Source: Serpula lacrymans var. lacrymans S7.9
Taxonomy: Eukaryota > Basidiomycota > Agaricomycetes > Boletales > Serpulaceae
Reading direction: 5' to 3'
DNA: 64,000 nt
Assembly: GCF_000218685.1 (NCBI RefSeq)
Contig: NW_006763290.1
Span: forward strand, 1,503,011-1,567,010
The position numbers and the translations under genes were made by a program. How positions within the stretch are numbered: the first letter of the stretch is position 1; every line of letters begins with the position of its first letter. This document shows positions 1 to 12,151 of the stretch, one piece after another. The notes under the pieces are model-generated. The model was not told the DNA's origin. It saw only the letters and a program-made list of their open reading frames with translations, and made no database searches.

Positions 1-125
1 NNNNNNNNNNNNNNNNNNNNNNNNNNNNNNNNNNNNNNNNNNNNNNNNNNNNNNNNNNNNNNNNNNNNNNNNNNNNNNNNNNNNNNNNNNNNNNNNNNNN
101 NNNNNNNNNNNNNNNNNNNNNNNNN
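1..125. other. assembly gap (run of N)
   Basis: All bases are N. Any gene running into the left edge is cut here. Confidence 0.99.
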
Positions 126-1220
126 ATGAAACCGCTGTTCATGATTATGTGGTATAGATTAGTCCCAAGATTGCAAATCAGAGCGTGGTCAGTGACAAGC
201 AAAACAGCAACAAGAGAAAGTTAGTTGACACATATGAGTTGTTGGATGACAATGAGAAGAGTGAGGATGAGGTGGTGGAGAAAAGCAAACAAGCTATTGA
301 TGAGAAGGGGGGTGATGAGGAGGGGGACAATCAGGTGGTGGAGAAGACTCAAAAACCTAGAAGGAAAAAGACAAAGGTCAGGGGGTAACAACAAGAAGGA
401 GGACAAGACAGATGGTGCAAATGATCAAGATCGGGAGATGGAGAAAGCCAGTAAGCAGAGGTAAAAAACTAGCGGTTGAGAGTGGTAACTGACCTACTTG
501 TTTAAAAAAAGAGGCCAAGGGTAAAGAGCAGATCAGAAAGTTCCTGCAGAACCCACAAAAAGGGAAAATTACACATGACATTTGCAGACACATCAGAGAC
601 AATGCTGACCACTTGCCTGAAGCTGGTGTGATCAGCCGTGTGCTTGCTCTGCATGTCCTAACCACCAGTGGTGGAAACACTGTATGTCTATATCACCACA
701 AAATCAACAAGACTGGAACAAAGGCAAATGAAGTTCAAGAGTGATACAAAGTGTCGGGGACACCAGTGCCACAAAATCTGAACATGAAATAGGATGACGG
801 AATCAAGACAGTTGCGCCTAAATATCTCCATTGCGGATGTCCCAAAGACGCCTCATTGTTTGACCTATACCTGTGGGGGTCGATCTATGCAAAGGATATC
901 GGCGGCAACCAAATAGAAAGTTTCCAAGGCAAGTATCTCACCCCTTGCATCCGCTATTTCCTGTACAACGCTCTATGGGCATTTGGAATGACAATTGATG
1001 ACTTGTAGGCATGCAACATGGTTGGAAAAGACAGCAACAAATGCTTATTGCGAGAAATGATTTCTCAGCTAGTTGGACAGCTTCATATCTTGAACAAAAG
1101 AGATGGTGAGGAGAGAGAGGTGTTTGGTAGCAATTCGAGGAGTCTGAGGATGAGCGTAATAATGAAATGAGCCATTCAGATGGCTCTTCCTCTAGCACAT
1201 GCAGCAGCAAGTATCTAGTA
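126..1220 (+). pseudogene. broken unrecognised reading frame
   Basis: This stretch has no long open frame but contains protein-like segments. One at 185-388 is rich in Lys and Glu. Another at about 847-1008 reads ASLFDLYLWGSIYAKD followed by GKYLTPC and ALWAFGMTI, then hits a stop. Such aromatic-rich segments resemble lineage-specific hypothetical proteins repeated in mushroom genomes, but I cannot name the family. The left end is lost in the assembly gap and the right end abuts an LTR fragment, so this is probably a truncated relic. Confidence 0.4.
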
Positions 1221-1336
1221 GAAGGTGGAGTTTGAACAAAATGGAAAGTGCCGCATGGCACAGTGTGTGAAAACTACAGAAGAAAGTTAAAAGAGGAAAA
1301 TGAGATTTAAAGGTCCAAAAATTGTGTATTGTAACA
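1221..1336 (-). repeat. LTR fragment of the TGTTACA solo-LTR family
   Basis: The reverse complement matches the 5' third of the 417-bp LTR seen at 27919-28335: both begin with a TGTTACAATACACAA-type start and share the segment around TGCCGCATGGCAC. Only about 115 bp are present. The element-start end (GTAACA on the plus strand) is intact and the rest is missing. Confidence 0.8.
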
Positions 1337-1508
1337 ACTAGTATTTGATGCTGAGAACACTCTCAACATGGATCACAGTGATAAAAGAAATTTGAAAGGC
1401 ACATTCATGGCTTTCAATAATAAATGTGCTTGTAACCTCTCTCCTAGTGACATACACAGTAAGCTATCTCAAGATGCTTCTAAATGGCATCACTGTTTGA
1501 AAAAGATC

Positions 1509-2081
1509 CAAAACTCATGATGGGACAAAATGGAGGTCAATCAGTCAAAACTGAATGCTGCCAAGGTCATAGAAGAGTCTATGGCTGCTAATGTGCAAGA
1601 AGAACTTAAGCAAAGTCGTGCTCAAATTCAACAACAGCAGGAGCAAGATCTCCTAGCATTGGAGGAACTTAACAGGAAACAACAGCTCAAGGCTAAGAAA
1701 CAAAAAGTGCTACAGGGGGGCCTCAATGGTGCATGAAATGAGTTGCATGCCTTAATGTGTTTCATCGAGATACGGAAATTTGTCACTGCTTTGGAGACAT
1801 TACCCTTGGCAGAAGAAATTCCTTGGCCTATCCTTAAACACCCTAACTCTATAACACCTCACAATGTTCAATGGTATCCTGTTGAAGCTTTTTTCACTCA
1901 CACAAGCACCCTTCAGCTTATGTCAAACAGTTTCACAAAGATGGTGAGAGATATGTGGTTGAAGTACCACCCTGATAGATGGATAGCTAGATTATCCCAT
2001 GTACCTGATACATCTTGCAGGAATGCCTTACACAATTGTTTCACAATAGTCTCTCAAGTATTAAATAGTATGGATGTTTAG
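1509..2081 (+). pseudogene. agaricomycete hypothetical protein, coiled coil plus HPDR motif, broken
   Basis: A single frame runs from about 1509 and is interrupted by an in-frame TGA at 1734. The first half (1530-1736) is a Glu/Gln/Lys-rich coiled coil. The second half (1743-2081) contains IPWPILKHP, WYPVEAFF and a WLKYHPDRW motif. This pattern recalls a widely repeated agaricomycete family of unknown function with a C-terminal HPD(K/R) segment. Resemblance to the J-domain HPD signature is by motif only, because the rest of a J domain is not evident. The in-frame stop suggests a decayed copy. Confidence 0.5.
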
Positions 2082-2811
2082 TGGCAGGTCTACAATGCTA
2101 AATACTTGAATACTATCCTACTCTAATAATATGCCCGGGTTGAAGTATTATTAATATATTGTATAGCAATCATTTTATAGAATATTCAAATTCATTAACA
2201 TAAGTGCTTGCCCCTTGAGTGTGCCATTGCAGGGTGATTGACAGGAAGCTAGTGGGCAGTGATCAGGTGATTGTCAGGTGACCATTGGGTGACCAATGGG
2301 CAATATCTTTAATGCTGAACAAGATTGGATATTTTCTACCTCCATTTGCGAGTCACACAAAAATACACATTTTACTCCCTTTTAAATGTTAACTCAACTA
2401 GGACCTGTTAATTCTCATTGAAGAGGGATTAAAATATCTAATTCCAGGTATAGTAAAATTGCCCTGGAAATCAGGTAGTTCACAATGGATGTTTGAGACT
2501 GATGAAAATAAGAAATTTAATTTATTGCTAAAAGGACCACTGAAATAATCTATGTACAACAAGCCTTTGAGGCAAGAGGAAAATTTATATTTGCAAAGAC
2601 CAAAATGTTTTCTAATGCATTTTGAAAGAAATTTTGGAGAGCCAAAATTCTCCTCATTGTCAACTGATAGTGGTCTGTTCCTTCCGAGCTTTGGCATTGT
2701 TATTTTCATTCTCCATTGTAAACAAGAAGCTGCTCTCTTAGGCTCGTCCCCAGCCATTCCTGGGTAAAATTTTGATTAACCTAGCTAAAATTGTCTCTCG
2801 ACAATACTAAT
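2082..2811. other. no gene seen
   Basis: The stretch is A+T rich. Two short open frames in opposite directions overlap at 2398-2767, but neither shows a recognisable motif or intron structure. Confidence 0.5.
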
Positions 2812-3189
2812 GGCTGGGATCACTCGTCTCCATTTTGTGAGGCAGATGAAATCCTCACCAAAGATGACTAGGGGAATTTGACTGAGGGCTTGAAAAAATG
2901 TCAAAAATAGGTATTCAAGTTAGTATACAGAAAATGATTCTTGTAACAAGCAGAAATTTTGTATATATACTTTTTTTCATATGTTTTCAGCTCAAGATTG
3001 TAGTGGTCATTAGTGATGGCAACAACTCCAAAATTTTTGCAAAAAATTGTTTTATATGAAACATGATTTTCTGTATACTAACTTAAACACCTATTTTTGA
3101 CATTTTTCCAAGCCCTCAGTCAAAGTCCCCTAGTCATCTTTGGTGAGGATTTCATCCGCCTCACAAAATGGCAACAAGCAATCCCAGCC
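2812..3189. mobile_element. foldback MITE with ~135-bp inverted repeats
   Basis: The left arm (2812 to about 2945) and the right arm (about 3056-3189) are near-perfect inverted copies. Both begin GGCTGGGAT and share TTTTGTGAGGC, ATGAAATCCTCACC, AAAGATGACTAGGGG and AAGTTAGTATACAGAAAA. The central spacer is about 110 bp and A+T rich. There is no coding capacity. I could not find a convincing target-site duplication, so the superfamily is open. Confidence 0.85.
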
Positions 3190-4504
3190 TGTTCGCAGTG
3201 CTGAGACTGTAAATTAGCTCATATGAGCTATATTGATAGACAATGAACACAAGCAAACAAATGGCTGAGTATAAGCCTACCGCTTTCTCTCCAGGACCCC
3301 TGTTTTGTCAAGTAATGAATACAAAGCTATATCTATATAACAATGACAAATGTCTCGCCAAGTCCTTGCAGAAGGCCAGTGGATCAGAGTATTGATGTTG
3401 AAGAGTAACAGTATAAATGCAAATCCAAACTAATATTGAACTGAGGAATAATACATTGAATATTTACTCCTTATATAATGAACAACAGAGGTCAGACCGA
3501 AAGGGGGAAAGAATAACAGAGTGGTCTGATTAAACAGTTAGCCAATAAGAAAAGGGAAGGAACAGTATGATCTATCATAATTACTAATTGTGTGGGAGAA
3601 GTCCTTAGTAAGGGATGTACAATTGGCTGGATCAGCAAACCCATGGGAAAGTGCTGAGTCACAGTTTGTTTTGCTGATTAATCTCTTGCCAAAGTATTCC
3701 TGCACATGGCTCTTGATCAGTGCTATGCCACTGGCATATCTTCTTGGGGATAGGAGAGGAATCTCCTATGTTGTAAATATGATAAAATACAAGTGTGAAA
3801 GAAAATAGGAAGAAGAAAGATAAAAGCAAGAGAGTACTGGCTGTGACTTCTAATCTAATGGCAAGAGGGGTGACAGGAAGGGGGTTGGATAACCATGACA
3901 TGATGGAAATGCAATAGAAAAATTGATTCCTTACATGTTTGTGCCAACCCCTCATGAAAATATCATGGCCCATTCAGCAACCTCCATTTGAAAATGAGAG
4001 CCAGTTGCAAATATGCTCGTTTTGAACGACTCTCAGTGCAAACAACATTGCTCACACTATGTCACACCATGTTCATGTTACGCGCATTTCAGGATTGTAG
4101 ATTAAGTAAGGTAAGCGTCATCCACAACCGACACCATCACATGATGTGACTTGGCCTGTGACCACTGGCATGACAAGGCAAATCACCAACTTGAATTTTT
4201 GTCATCTTTGCCACAAAAAATCTATCCCATCTTACATGGCACCATTTTCTTTACTTCTTCTCACAGAATTATATTTGTATTTACCGAGTTCAGCTTTTCT
4301 CTGAAACAAAAAATCCAAATAATTCATGTCAAGTGAGAAGAGATAGCAATTTTCTGGTTTGTCACCAAGTGTAACACTTTTACATAGTGTGACAGGCTTT
4401 TTTCAAAATGAAGTGTGTCGCTGGACGTGTCAGCTTGTTCCAAAACGGGCCCTCACACTTTTTGGCGCTTCGTGTCCGGATATAAATTGGAGATTTTCCC
4501 TCAC
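3190..4504. other. no gene seen
   Basis: Both strands hold only short frames without recognisable motifs. No repeat arms or LTR ends were found here. Confidence 0.45.
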
Positions 4505-4870
4505 TATACTATTCTCTAGGATGCCTGTAGCACCTGTATCTACTTTGGTTGAGTGCCATTGACACTTTTCCTCTATGTATTTCACTGTACCACTCTCTAG
4601 AGCGCCTGTGGCACCTGTGTCCACTTTGGTCAGGTGCCTTTTGCACCCTCCCTCTTTGTGTTTCCCTATACTACTCTCTAGGATGCCTGTGGCACCCCCA
4701 GTCCACTTTAGTCTGGCATCTTTGGTACAACCCCCTCTCTGAACTACTCTCTAGGATGCTTGCCCCAGTCTACTTTGGTCAGGCATCTTCAACACCTTCC
4801 CCTCTTCACTACTCTCTAGGGTGCCTGCAGTACCCCTGTCTCTTTTGTTCATTGGTACCACCACTCTGTC
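4505..4870. repeat. degenerate minisatellite, ~5 copies of 70-90 bp
   Basis: The block CTCTCTAGGATGCCTG, then GCACC, then CCACTTTGGTCAGG, then a pyrimidine-rich tail recurs about five times, near 4511, 4592, 4674, 4745 and 4812. Copies differ by substitutions and small length changes. It is not coding. Confidence 0.75.
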
Positions 4871-5256
4871 TCAGCCACTCTATCCAAGGTCCGCTCTGAG
4901 CTCCTATTTTGTACTCAGCTCAGAGTTAGAGGGCCATGAAAGGGATCCCACATGGGAAATCACATGAGCATTGCCGAGGTAAGCAACAGTCCCCTCCTCT
5001 TGTATATTCTAGTTTATGATAAGGTCTGCACCGCAGTAAGACCATTTGGTCTAAGGTGCTACGTAAATTGTTGCAGTTGTGATACAATACTAGGAGTGAT
5101 GTACATAACATTTTTCCTTTACAGTACCTGTTTTAGCTGAAATCTTTATGTGCTTTTTCCTGGTGTGACTGGCCATGAAATGCCAAGTTTAAGCCAAATG
5201 TGCTGCTCAGGTAATCCACTGGTGCCTTTTCTATTACTACAAAAGTGGGGGGTTCC

Positions 5257-5669
5257 TGTTACTGTACACAATTTTGGGACCTTTAACCATCATTCTCCGC
5301 TTCAACCTTTTTTTTCAGTTTCCACACAATTGTGCCATGCGGCACTTTCCTTTTGTTCAAACCCCACTTTCTCGCGCTGTGCTGCCTTCCCTGATTTTTA
5401 GATACAAGTCTCTCACACAGTAGAGCTGGTCACACGGGTTGCACCCTATGACATCATCAGCCACTGTCTTATCAACTGTATAATATAACATATACAAACA
5501 AACCTATAATGGTATAAATACCCCAATAGATCCAGGAGATTCCTCAGCGAGTTCTCTTGTTGTATACCCACAACTAACTTGGTCCTATCATAAGGGGTTT
5601 ATCCACTCCTCCATCCTCCTCTTTGCTTGTCACTGTGTGCGCCAGAGTATTCAAACTTTGGTTGTAATA
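5257..5669 (+). mobile_element. solo LTR, 413 bp, TSD GTTCC
   Basis: The element starts TGTTACTGTACACAA and ends TTGGTTGTAATA. It is flanked by perfect 5-bp duplications GTTCC at 5252-5256 and 5670-5674. It matches the solo LTRs at 27919-28335 and, in reverse, 52488-52902 along its whole length. There is no internal retroelement sequence on either side, so it is a solo LTR left by recombination between two LTRs. Confidence 0.9.
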
Positions 5670-6537
5670 GTTCCTGCCAAAAGTCCTTAATTTAGACCAG
5701 ACTAGAAGAAAACTAGGAAAAATGTCATCTATATTCAGTCTGCTTATGTCATATTTTGAGTGTTCCATTTACCCTGCTTATGATGAAATTTCATAGCCTG
5801 CTCAATTTGAGGACAGCAATAACTAGTGACTCCATATAGATGACCCCAAAATTCTCAAGGCTGAGGAGAGAAAAACAACAGCATAACTCGAAGAAGAGGC
5901 AGGTCCTAGCGGATGGTCTAAATAGCCAGTGGACAGATTTATGCACTATGATCCAGTTCATCAAGTTTTGGGAGTTCATTCAATGTCCCACCCTTGACTA
6001 AAGAAATCCATTGGCCTATTGCGCCCTAGACAACATTTCTGCTTTTGTAGAGGATTAAATATTCATTACAATTACCTATGGATTTTTCTGTTGATGGCAA
6101 ACATAAACTTTCTGGTAAGTAAAATGGTTATATAAATATGACATTTAGGTTACAAATTTCAATCACATTTTGCAGGGTGAAAATTCTCCTCAATCTCAAG
6201 CCCAGTGAAAACTCGCATTCCACAAATTGAGAGAAAAATTGAAAGCTCAAGAACCTAGTACAAGTATCATGAGAAATATAGAAAAATCAGGAAATTCTTA
6301 AAAGTAAGTAGGAATTGAGAAAAATCTCAAATGGCGAAATGTCACATGATTCAAAATGCAAAATCTGGACAACTTGATCATAATTTTGCTACATTGTGTT
6401 CTGCACAGTCGTTCACGCCTTTTACGTTGTATGCGTGCAACATTGTCCATTTTATTATATATATCTGGTTACACGGTTGCACCACCTGTTCCTATATACT
6501 GGCTCCCTTGCTCTATAAATTTCTGTTACACCATTCT
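5670..6537. other. no gene seen
   Basis: This A+T-rich stretch lies between the solo LTR and the Tnp2-like gene. It may contain the 5' end of that transposon, but I saw no CACTA-type terminal repeat. Confidence 0.4.
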
Positions 6538-9008
6538 ATGTCTAAACTATCAGAATCTCTTGACCTCATTTTGTGCAACTGCAATGTCTGCAAGTGGAAA
6601 AGCGATGGAATATCCTCTTGAAAAGTCTCTTCATCCACCTGGTATCGACATCAAGCAGCTCAGAGAAAGAAAGGCATCAGCAAATTTACTCAACTCACCA
6701 GACCCCATGATGAACATCCACAAGCTGGTCCTTTGGATACTCGGGCATTAACTCCACCAAATTACCAGCCAAATTTTTAACCAGACAAAGACCTGCCTGT
6801 GGACCAAGATGAAGATATGGATCTTCCAATCATAGACAATGATAGGAACATAACAGGCCAAGATATGGATTGTCAAATCACGCCTCCTTTTATTCAGAAC
6901 AACAATAATAATGCTGTAAGCACCCTTCAATATTGAATTTAACTCACTAGCTAACATATTTCACATTTTTAAGGTCAATACACATGATGATCAAGCACAT
7001 GAGAATGACCGACACCCTAGTCCATCACCTGACAGAGAAATACCTCAAACTGCCGACGACTTTGATCAATTAGCTCAACTCGATGATCTCAAAACAACCT
7101 TGGCATTTATCAAGGCCATGGAACAAGCCTCCCTTGGTGACCAGTACACCCGAAGGTCTTTTGACAATGAAACACTAGCATGGCTGCGAAATGCACCATC
7201 AGAAGTTCCCCTTTTGGATGATCCGTCACTGAGGATATCTATTAAGATGATTTTAAGGCTATCAAATTTCTCAGACAAGGCTTATGATGAGTTTGGGATG
7301 TTCTCACAGAGGAGATCCCGAACTTACCATTACTGTCTCAATATCAAGTCAAATGGTGCATTAGAAAAATCACTGGCGTCAACTCCATCAAGAATGACAT
7401 GTGTATAAACACATGTCTCGCATATACCGGACCCTACTCTGAACTGGACATCTGTCCGAAGTGTGGAGAACCTAGATATGATCAGAACAAATTCCAGGCA
7501 AGTGGGGGACAGATCAAAGAATCCTAGCACAAGTTCCACACAATACCAATAGGGCTGCAAATCCAGGCATTATGGAGAGATGAAAAAAGTGCTACTAGCA
7601 TGAAGTACCGAGGGATCCACACGCAGCAAATTATAGAAAAACTTGCGCAAAATAATGGGGAAATGCCATACTACAATGATTTATTCACTGGCACAGACAA
7701 TCTTCAAGCAGTAGCCGATGGAAAAATACAAAACAAAGACACAGTACTCATGCTATCTCTTGACGGTGCTCAGCTATACAAAAGCAAACTTTTTAACTGT
7801 TGTATCTATATATGGGTCATTTTGAACCATTCCCCAGATCTACGCTATGAGAAGAAATATGTGCTACCAGGTGCATTCATACCTGGTCCCAAGAAGCCAA
7901 AGATTGTTGACTTGTTTTTATTTCCAGGTATGCATCACTTTGCAGTCCTCCAGAAAGATGGACTTGATGTGTGGGACACCATACAGTCCTCCATGATATC
8001 TACTGGCAACATTTCTGTAAACTTGTCAAAGGTATTTGTCTTGCTAATCAACACCAAATTACCCAACAAGACCTCAAGGATATTTATATGTCTTTGTTGG
8101 ATTTTGTACAAGGCTTTGAGACTCTATACTATCAATGTCGGCCAGATTGCCTCCATTTCATCTGATAAAGCATTCACAGCCTTCTCCATATTGCACATGA
8201 GATCACGCGACTTGGCTCAGCCATTTGTTACTCTTAATGGACCATGGAAAGAACTATAAGGAACCTTGGTCAAGAAATATTCAGCCATCTGATCCATACA
8301 CTAACCTGTCCCAGCGTGGTCTTTGATGATCACAAATCAACTCCTTAAAGCAATGTTTCCACAAATTGACCCAGAATCCTATAAATTGTTGATCCCAAAA
8401 GGTGCTAGAGATATAAGCAATGGATATATCCTCCTTCCCAAGAAGGAACAAACTCCGAAGACTATCAATGACTTGGAACAGCATTTCAAGAAATGTTCAA
8501 TATACAGACTTCCCCACGCATCTTTCATTGGGCTCAACTTTATCTACATAATGGACAAGTTTGTTGTTCTGTGTTCAGTGCAGAAAAGACATGCATACCA
8601 CACAATATCAAGGTACCCAGCTTCATCTCATTGGTCTCTCATCCCTAGCGTATATAATGTTAACTTCACATCTAGCTTCAAATTGACGGCAGGATTAATT
8701 TTGCTGAGGTTATATACTTTACCCAGCTTTGTTCTAATGGCAACAATGAGTCAACCTATGCTCTTATTTCGCTATTCTCAGTACCGGATCAACATCTCAT
8801 CCAAGCCTCCTAAAATACACTCATATTGTGTAAAAAGGAGGATCCAGTTCACCTCAAGCTTGTTCTTGTCCAAGCAATCCAATCAGTTGTGGCAATAATA
8901 CCACACTGCCCATATGGACATGAAGTAGGGGATAGATTTTATGTTGCCAAGAAGCCAGGACTCAGTGTAACATTGATGGATGACTTTCAAGAGAATACAG
9001 AAGAATAA
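6538..9008 (+). pseudogene. Tnp2/CACTA-like transposase, decayed
   Basis: The product would be a DDE-type DNA transposase of the EnSpm/CACTA group in its mushroom-specific form. The frame opens at 6538 with a cysteine cluster CNCNVCK and then STWYRHQ. After a gap come FIKAMEQASLGD, DMCINTC and CPKCGEPRYD (zinc-binding pairs, near 7400-7480), TIPIG at about 7540, MLSLDGAQLY at about 7750, and KKYVLPGAFIPGP with FLFPGMHH at about 7850-7935. Further on are QGFETLYYQ at about 8105, TMERTIRNLGQEI at about 8240, and a C-terminal tail ending near 9008 with KKPGLSV. This motif order is that of the family. Stops (for example TGA at about 6619 and TAG at about 7526) and frame changes break it, beyond what introns can explain. 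Confidence 0.75.
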
Positions 9009-9118
9009 TCACTTTTTTGTATAATAGAAGGACATGAATTATATTAGCTACAATGTGATATGGGTGGGCTTGAAACAAGAGATTCTATAAGACTGAATTA
9101 GTGTGATATGTGTCTGTG

Positions 9119-9448
9119 TGCACGTTCACCCTTGTACACTTCGGTGAGGACACCAGGCGAGTAAGTGGAGAAAGTCTCCAACTTTGTGGTGGGGATAGTA
9201 GTATTATGTTTAATGAGGGCAGTCATGATACCACCAGTGGTCTCAATACCAAGCGACAAGGGAGACACATTGAGGAGGAGGTCCTGAGTCTTCTCAGAAG
9301 TGTCACCAGAAAAAATTGCGGCCTGAAAAGCAGCACCGTAGGCAACAGCTTTGTCAGGGTTGATGGGCTCCTTGCCATTGAAGAAGTCTGACACAAGTTT
9401 GACAATACAAGGGATACAAGTAGAACCATCGACCAAAACAATCTCATG
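9119..9448 (-). pseudogene. HSP70 fragment
   Basis: About 110 codons match the end of the HSP70 ATPase domain and the start of the substrate-binding domain. In order they are [47 protein letters not shown] and [11 protein letters not shown], ending at GERA. HSP70 is a cytosolic chaperone of about 640 residues; only about a sixth remains, with no start, no upstream ATPase motifs and no C-terminus. Two Arg positions of the normally invariant GGSTRIPR-type motif are Cys (STCIPC), and a few residues are missing after GKEP and before PGVL. It sits just downstream of, and opposite to, the Tnp2-like relic, so it may be a captured or retroposed fragment. Confidence 0.9.
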
Positions 9449-9765
9449 GAACCAAATTGTTGTCCATATAAAAGGGAACTGGGGGTTTGGGGTGATAGCA
9501 CACAGCCAGTAAAGTAATTGGATACAGACAAATTATACTAATGTTGCCAGCAGCTGTAAAATGGTTGGTAGAGGCCATGAGAGTTAAAAAGGTAAACTGG
9601 AGTCGTTGTGATTTAGACTTTGATGATTTTACGGGAGGTGGACCAATATGGTAACTAGTCCAAATCTGGAAGGTGTTCTTATTTGATGTCATGCAAACGC
9701 AACTGAGTTCTTCTTTCTCTTTCTCTCACCTCCACATAAATCAATAAGGCAAGACCCCCACTATA

Positions 9766-12151
9766 ATGTCTAATAACAGCAGCCTCTTACTATCAGATAA
9801 TGACAGCTCTTTATTTGCCACTCAGAGGTTATTTCCCCTTTCTCATTATCATCATTGGAAATCAATTTTAATGACAGTAGCAATTATCCCAATAGTATGC
9901 TATCTACAACTGACATGTCTGCTTACCTCCGCCTTCTGCAAGATTTTCAGGACCTGGAACAAAAATATAACAAGCAAAAGGAAGAATTGGGCATAGCATG
10001 AGCTGAATGTGATTTGTTCAAGTAAGCGATCTTATTTTTTTGAAGAGAAATAAATGCTCAACATCTAGTATTTTTAAGGGAAGCACATACCAGTCTTGCA
10101 AGTTCAATCAAGTCACTTGTGGGCAGGCCTTCTATGGAGCAAGCACCTCAATCGTCAGAAAACCTGAGAAAGAAATATCCTTTAGTGAAGTATTGGACCC
10201 GTGGTGACTGGTTTAATGAACTCGCCACCAATGCTTCAAAGAATACAAGTTCATCAAAGAGTGTCATTGACATCTCAAATGTATCCGACATACATGTGCC
10301 TAAACAAGTAAAAACCTCAGCTGTTGAAGGTAAAAGTGCCGCCATGCCATTTATCGAGAACGAGTTTAGCCAACCAGTCTCTAGTCATATGCTGGCAGAT
10401 ATCAGGAAGGCCGAGAAACATTTTTGGATGGGCAAATTTTTTATCCAAGGGAACATTACCAGATTTGTGGATGCAAGCTAGCAACAATTTGTTCAAATGG
10501 TTCAGCAACACACTGGAATCTAATTACCCAATTCTCAGTCTTTGTCATAACCACTGGAAGATTAATCAGCTTGCAATTGTTGACTATTCATCATGGCATG
10601 GGTATCATGTGAAGAATGCTTGTGTTAAAAAGGAGTCTTGAAGAAAACTTGAAGCCCTCAACTCGGAAGCTTTTTCTCGACACTGAACACCAGGCAATTG
10701 ACCCAGAACCTAAGCACAAGAAGTCCAGGGTCGATAGCGATACAAGCTTCACGCACGATCAAGATTTGTCACAACAATCTAAGGATTCCGAGTCACAATC
10801 CAAAGATGTCGAATATACGCACAAAAGCTCAAAGTCAAATCTGGACCCTGCAATCAATCCTAATGAGCACATCATGCAAAGACTCAACTCAGAGGAGACA
10901 CAATCTACCAGTACAGAAAATGAGAAGGCATGTTTCATTGATTTGAGTTTTGCATGCCCTTACATTTATATATTCTTACAGCCGTCATTCAAAATCATCA
11001 TCAAAAACCCTTTGTATGTATTGTTTGACAAAACCGGATAAACCCAGTCTCTGCTAAAGTAGCCATTGTTCTCCATGGAGCATAGCCACCACTCCATGGA
11101 GTCACCATTGTTCTCCTAGGAGTATTTATACTGTAGCGAGTAGCACCTCCGACTATAAGTAGTAGGGGGTTTAGTATTGGAATACCTCAGTCATTTCTAT
11201 AGCCTCTCAGGCAGTGGCTGAGGTATGTTACATTACATTTATTAGAGATCACCTTAAACTAACATCTGTTGTAGTTTTACTTAGGTAAATAATAAGTTGT
11301 TTCTATATCAAGCTAATCTAGTTACTATGTATGTAAGGGCTAAAATATCAGCATCAACATATTCTACATGGATGAGGGAGAAGTGATCCATAAATAATTT
11401 GGGAACAAATTTTTCCCAATCAATAGACAACACCCCAGCAAAAACTACCAAAACTGGTCCTGTAGCTAGTGTTCCAACAATGGTTTGACAGGTTTTAGTC
11501 AACCTGCCACCCAACACAGCCCAAACAATACTAAAAAAAGAAGCCACAATTGCAAAGCCTAGCGGAAAAAAAATGAGGCTGACAGGAACTTTAACATCAA
11601 GGTAAGTCACAGCGCAGTAGATATATGCACATGTACTCACTCTTTATAGGAACCTTTGTGTGGTGAAATGGTGTGAGAACAATCTGACCAGGACCACAAC
11701 TGAATTTGAACAATACTGGAAGGCTCTCTCAGTGGAAGATAAAAAGGTAAGTCTTTTAGCTGCCTTACTTTGATGCTGATTTTGACTCGTTTCTTACAGA
11801 AATACCATGATCAATCGGAACAAATGGTGTGTGATTTTTCTAATACTTGCTACAATGTCAGAAAAATCTAATTTCTATAATTTGGCCGGATGTGGTCTGA
11901 TTAGGTTGCCAGAAAATTTACCAACAGATTAGATACAAAATACTGTGAACGGGTCAAATTAGACATTGATCAGAATGATGGAATCGACAGCGCTGAGAAG
12001 TCTGAGCATACCTGGAGCAATGATCAGGAGGACACGTCTGAAGTGTCTGAATCTTCTGAGCAGAGTGAAAGGGTTCACCAGGCCGTCCCGCGAATTCAGC
12101 CTGGATACACAGATAGTGATAGCCGGTACCAGCAAAAGTAACTATGTCTGA
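9766..12151 (+). pseudogene. unrecognised multi-exon reading frame, split by a solo LTR
   Basis: Several protein-like segments lie in a row on the plus strand. A coiled coil near 9930-10000 has QDFQDLEQKYNKQKEEL. The segment 10119-10481 contains KYPLVKYWTRGDWF. A Ser/Lys/Glu-rich tail spans 10616-10930. An acidic segment near 11680-12140 has NNLTRTTTEFEQYW and SEHTWSNDQ. Intron-like borders (GTAAGT near 11745, ACAG near 11800) occur between them. The LTR copy at 11026-11279 sits in the middle. I do not recognise the family. Proximity to the Tnp2-like relic suggests an accessory transposon gene, but this is inference. Confidence 0.35.
11026..11279 (+). mobile_element. solo LTR of the palindrome-ladder copia family (long subtype)
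   Basis: The copy begins TGACAAAACCGGATAAACCC and matches the right LTR of the element at 42736-47762 to its end. This includes the GAGGTATGTTACATTACA segment that defines the long subtype. It carries CTCCATGGAG at 11071 and 11092 and CTCCTAGGAG at 11113. No clear target duplication is visible at its ends. Confidence 0.85.

Noticed and set aside
938..1261. 107-residue minus-strand open frame
   Set aside because: Its N-terminal part is translation of the LTR fragment (1221-1336) and the rest is antisense to a better plus-strand relic.
1965..1985. J-domain (DnaJ) protein from the HPD motif
   Set aside because: Only the HPDR tripeptide context is seen; helices typical of a J domain are not apparent.
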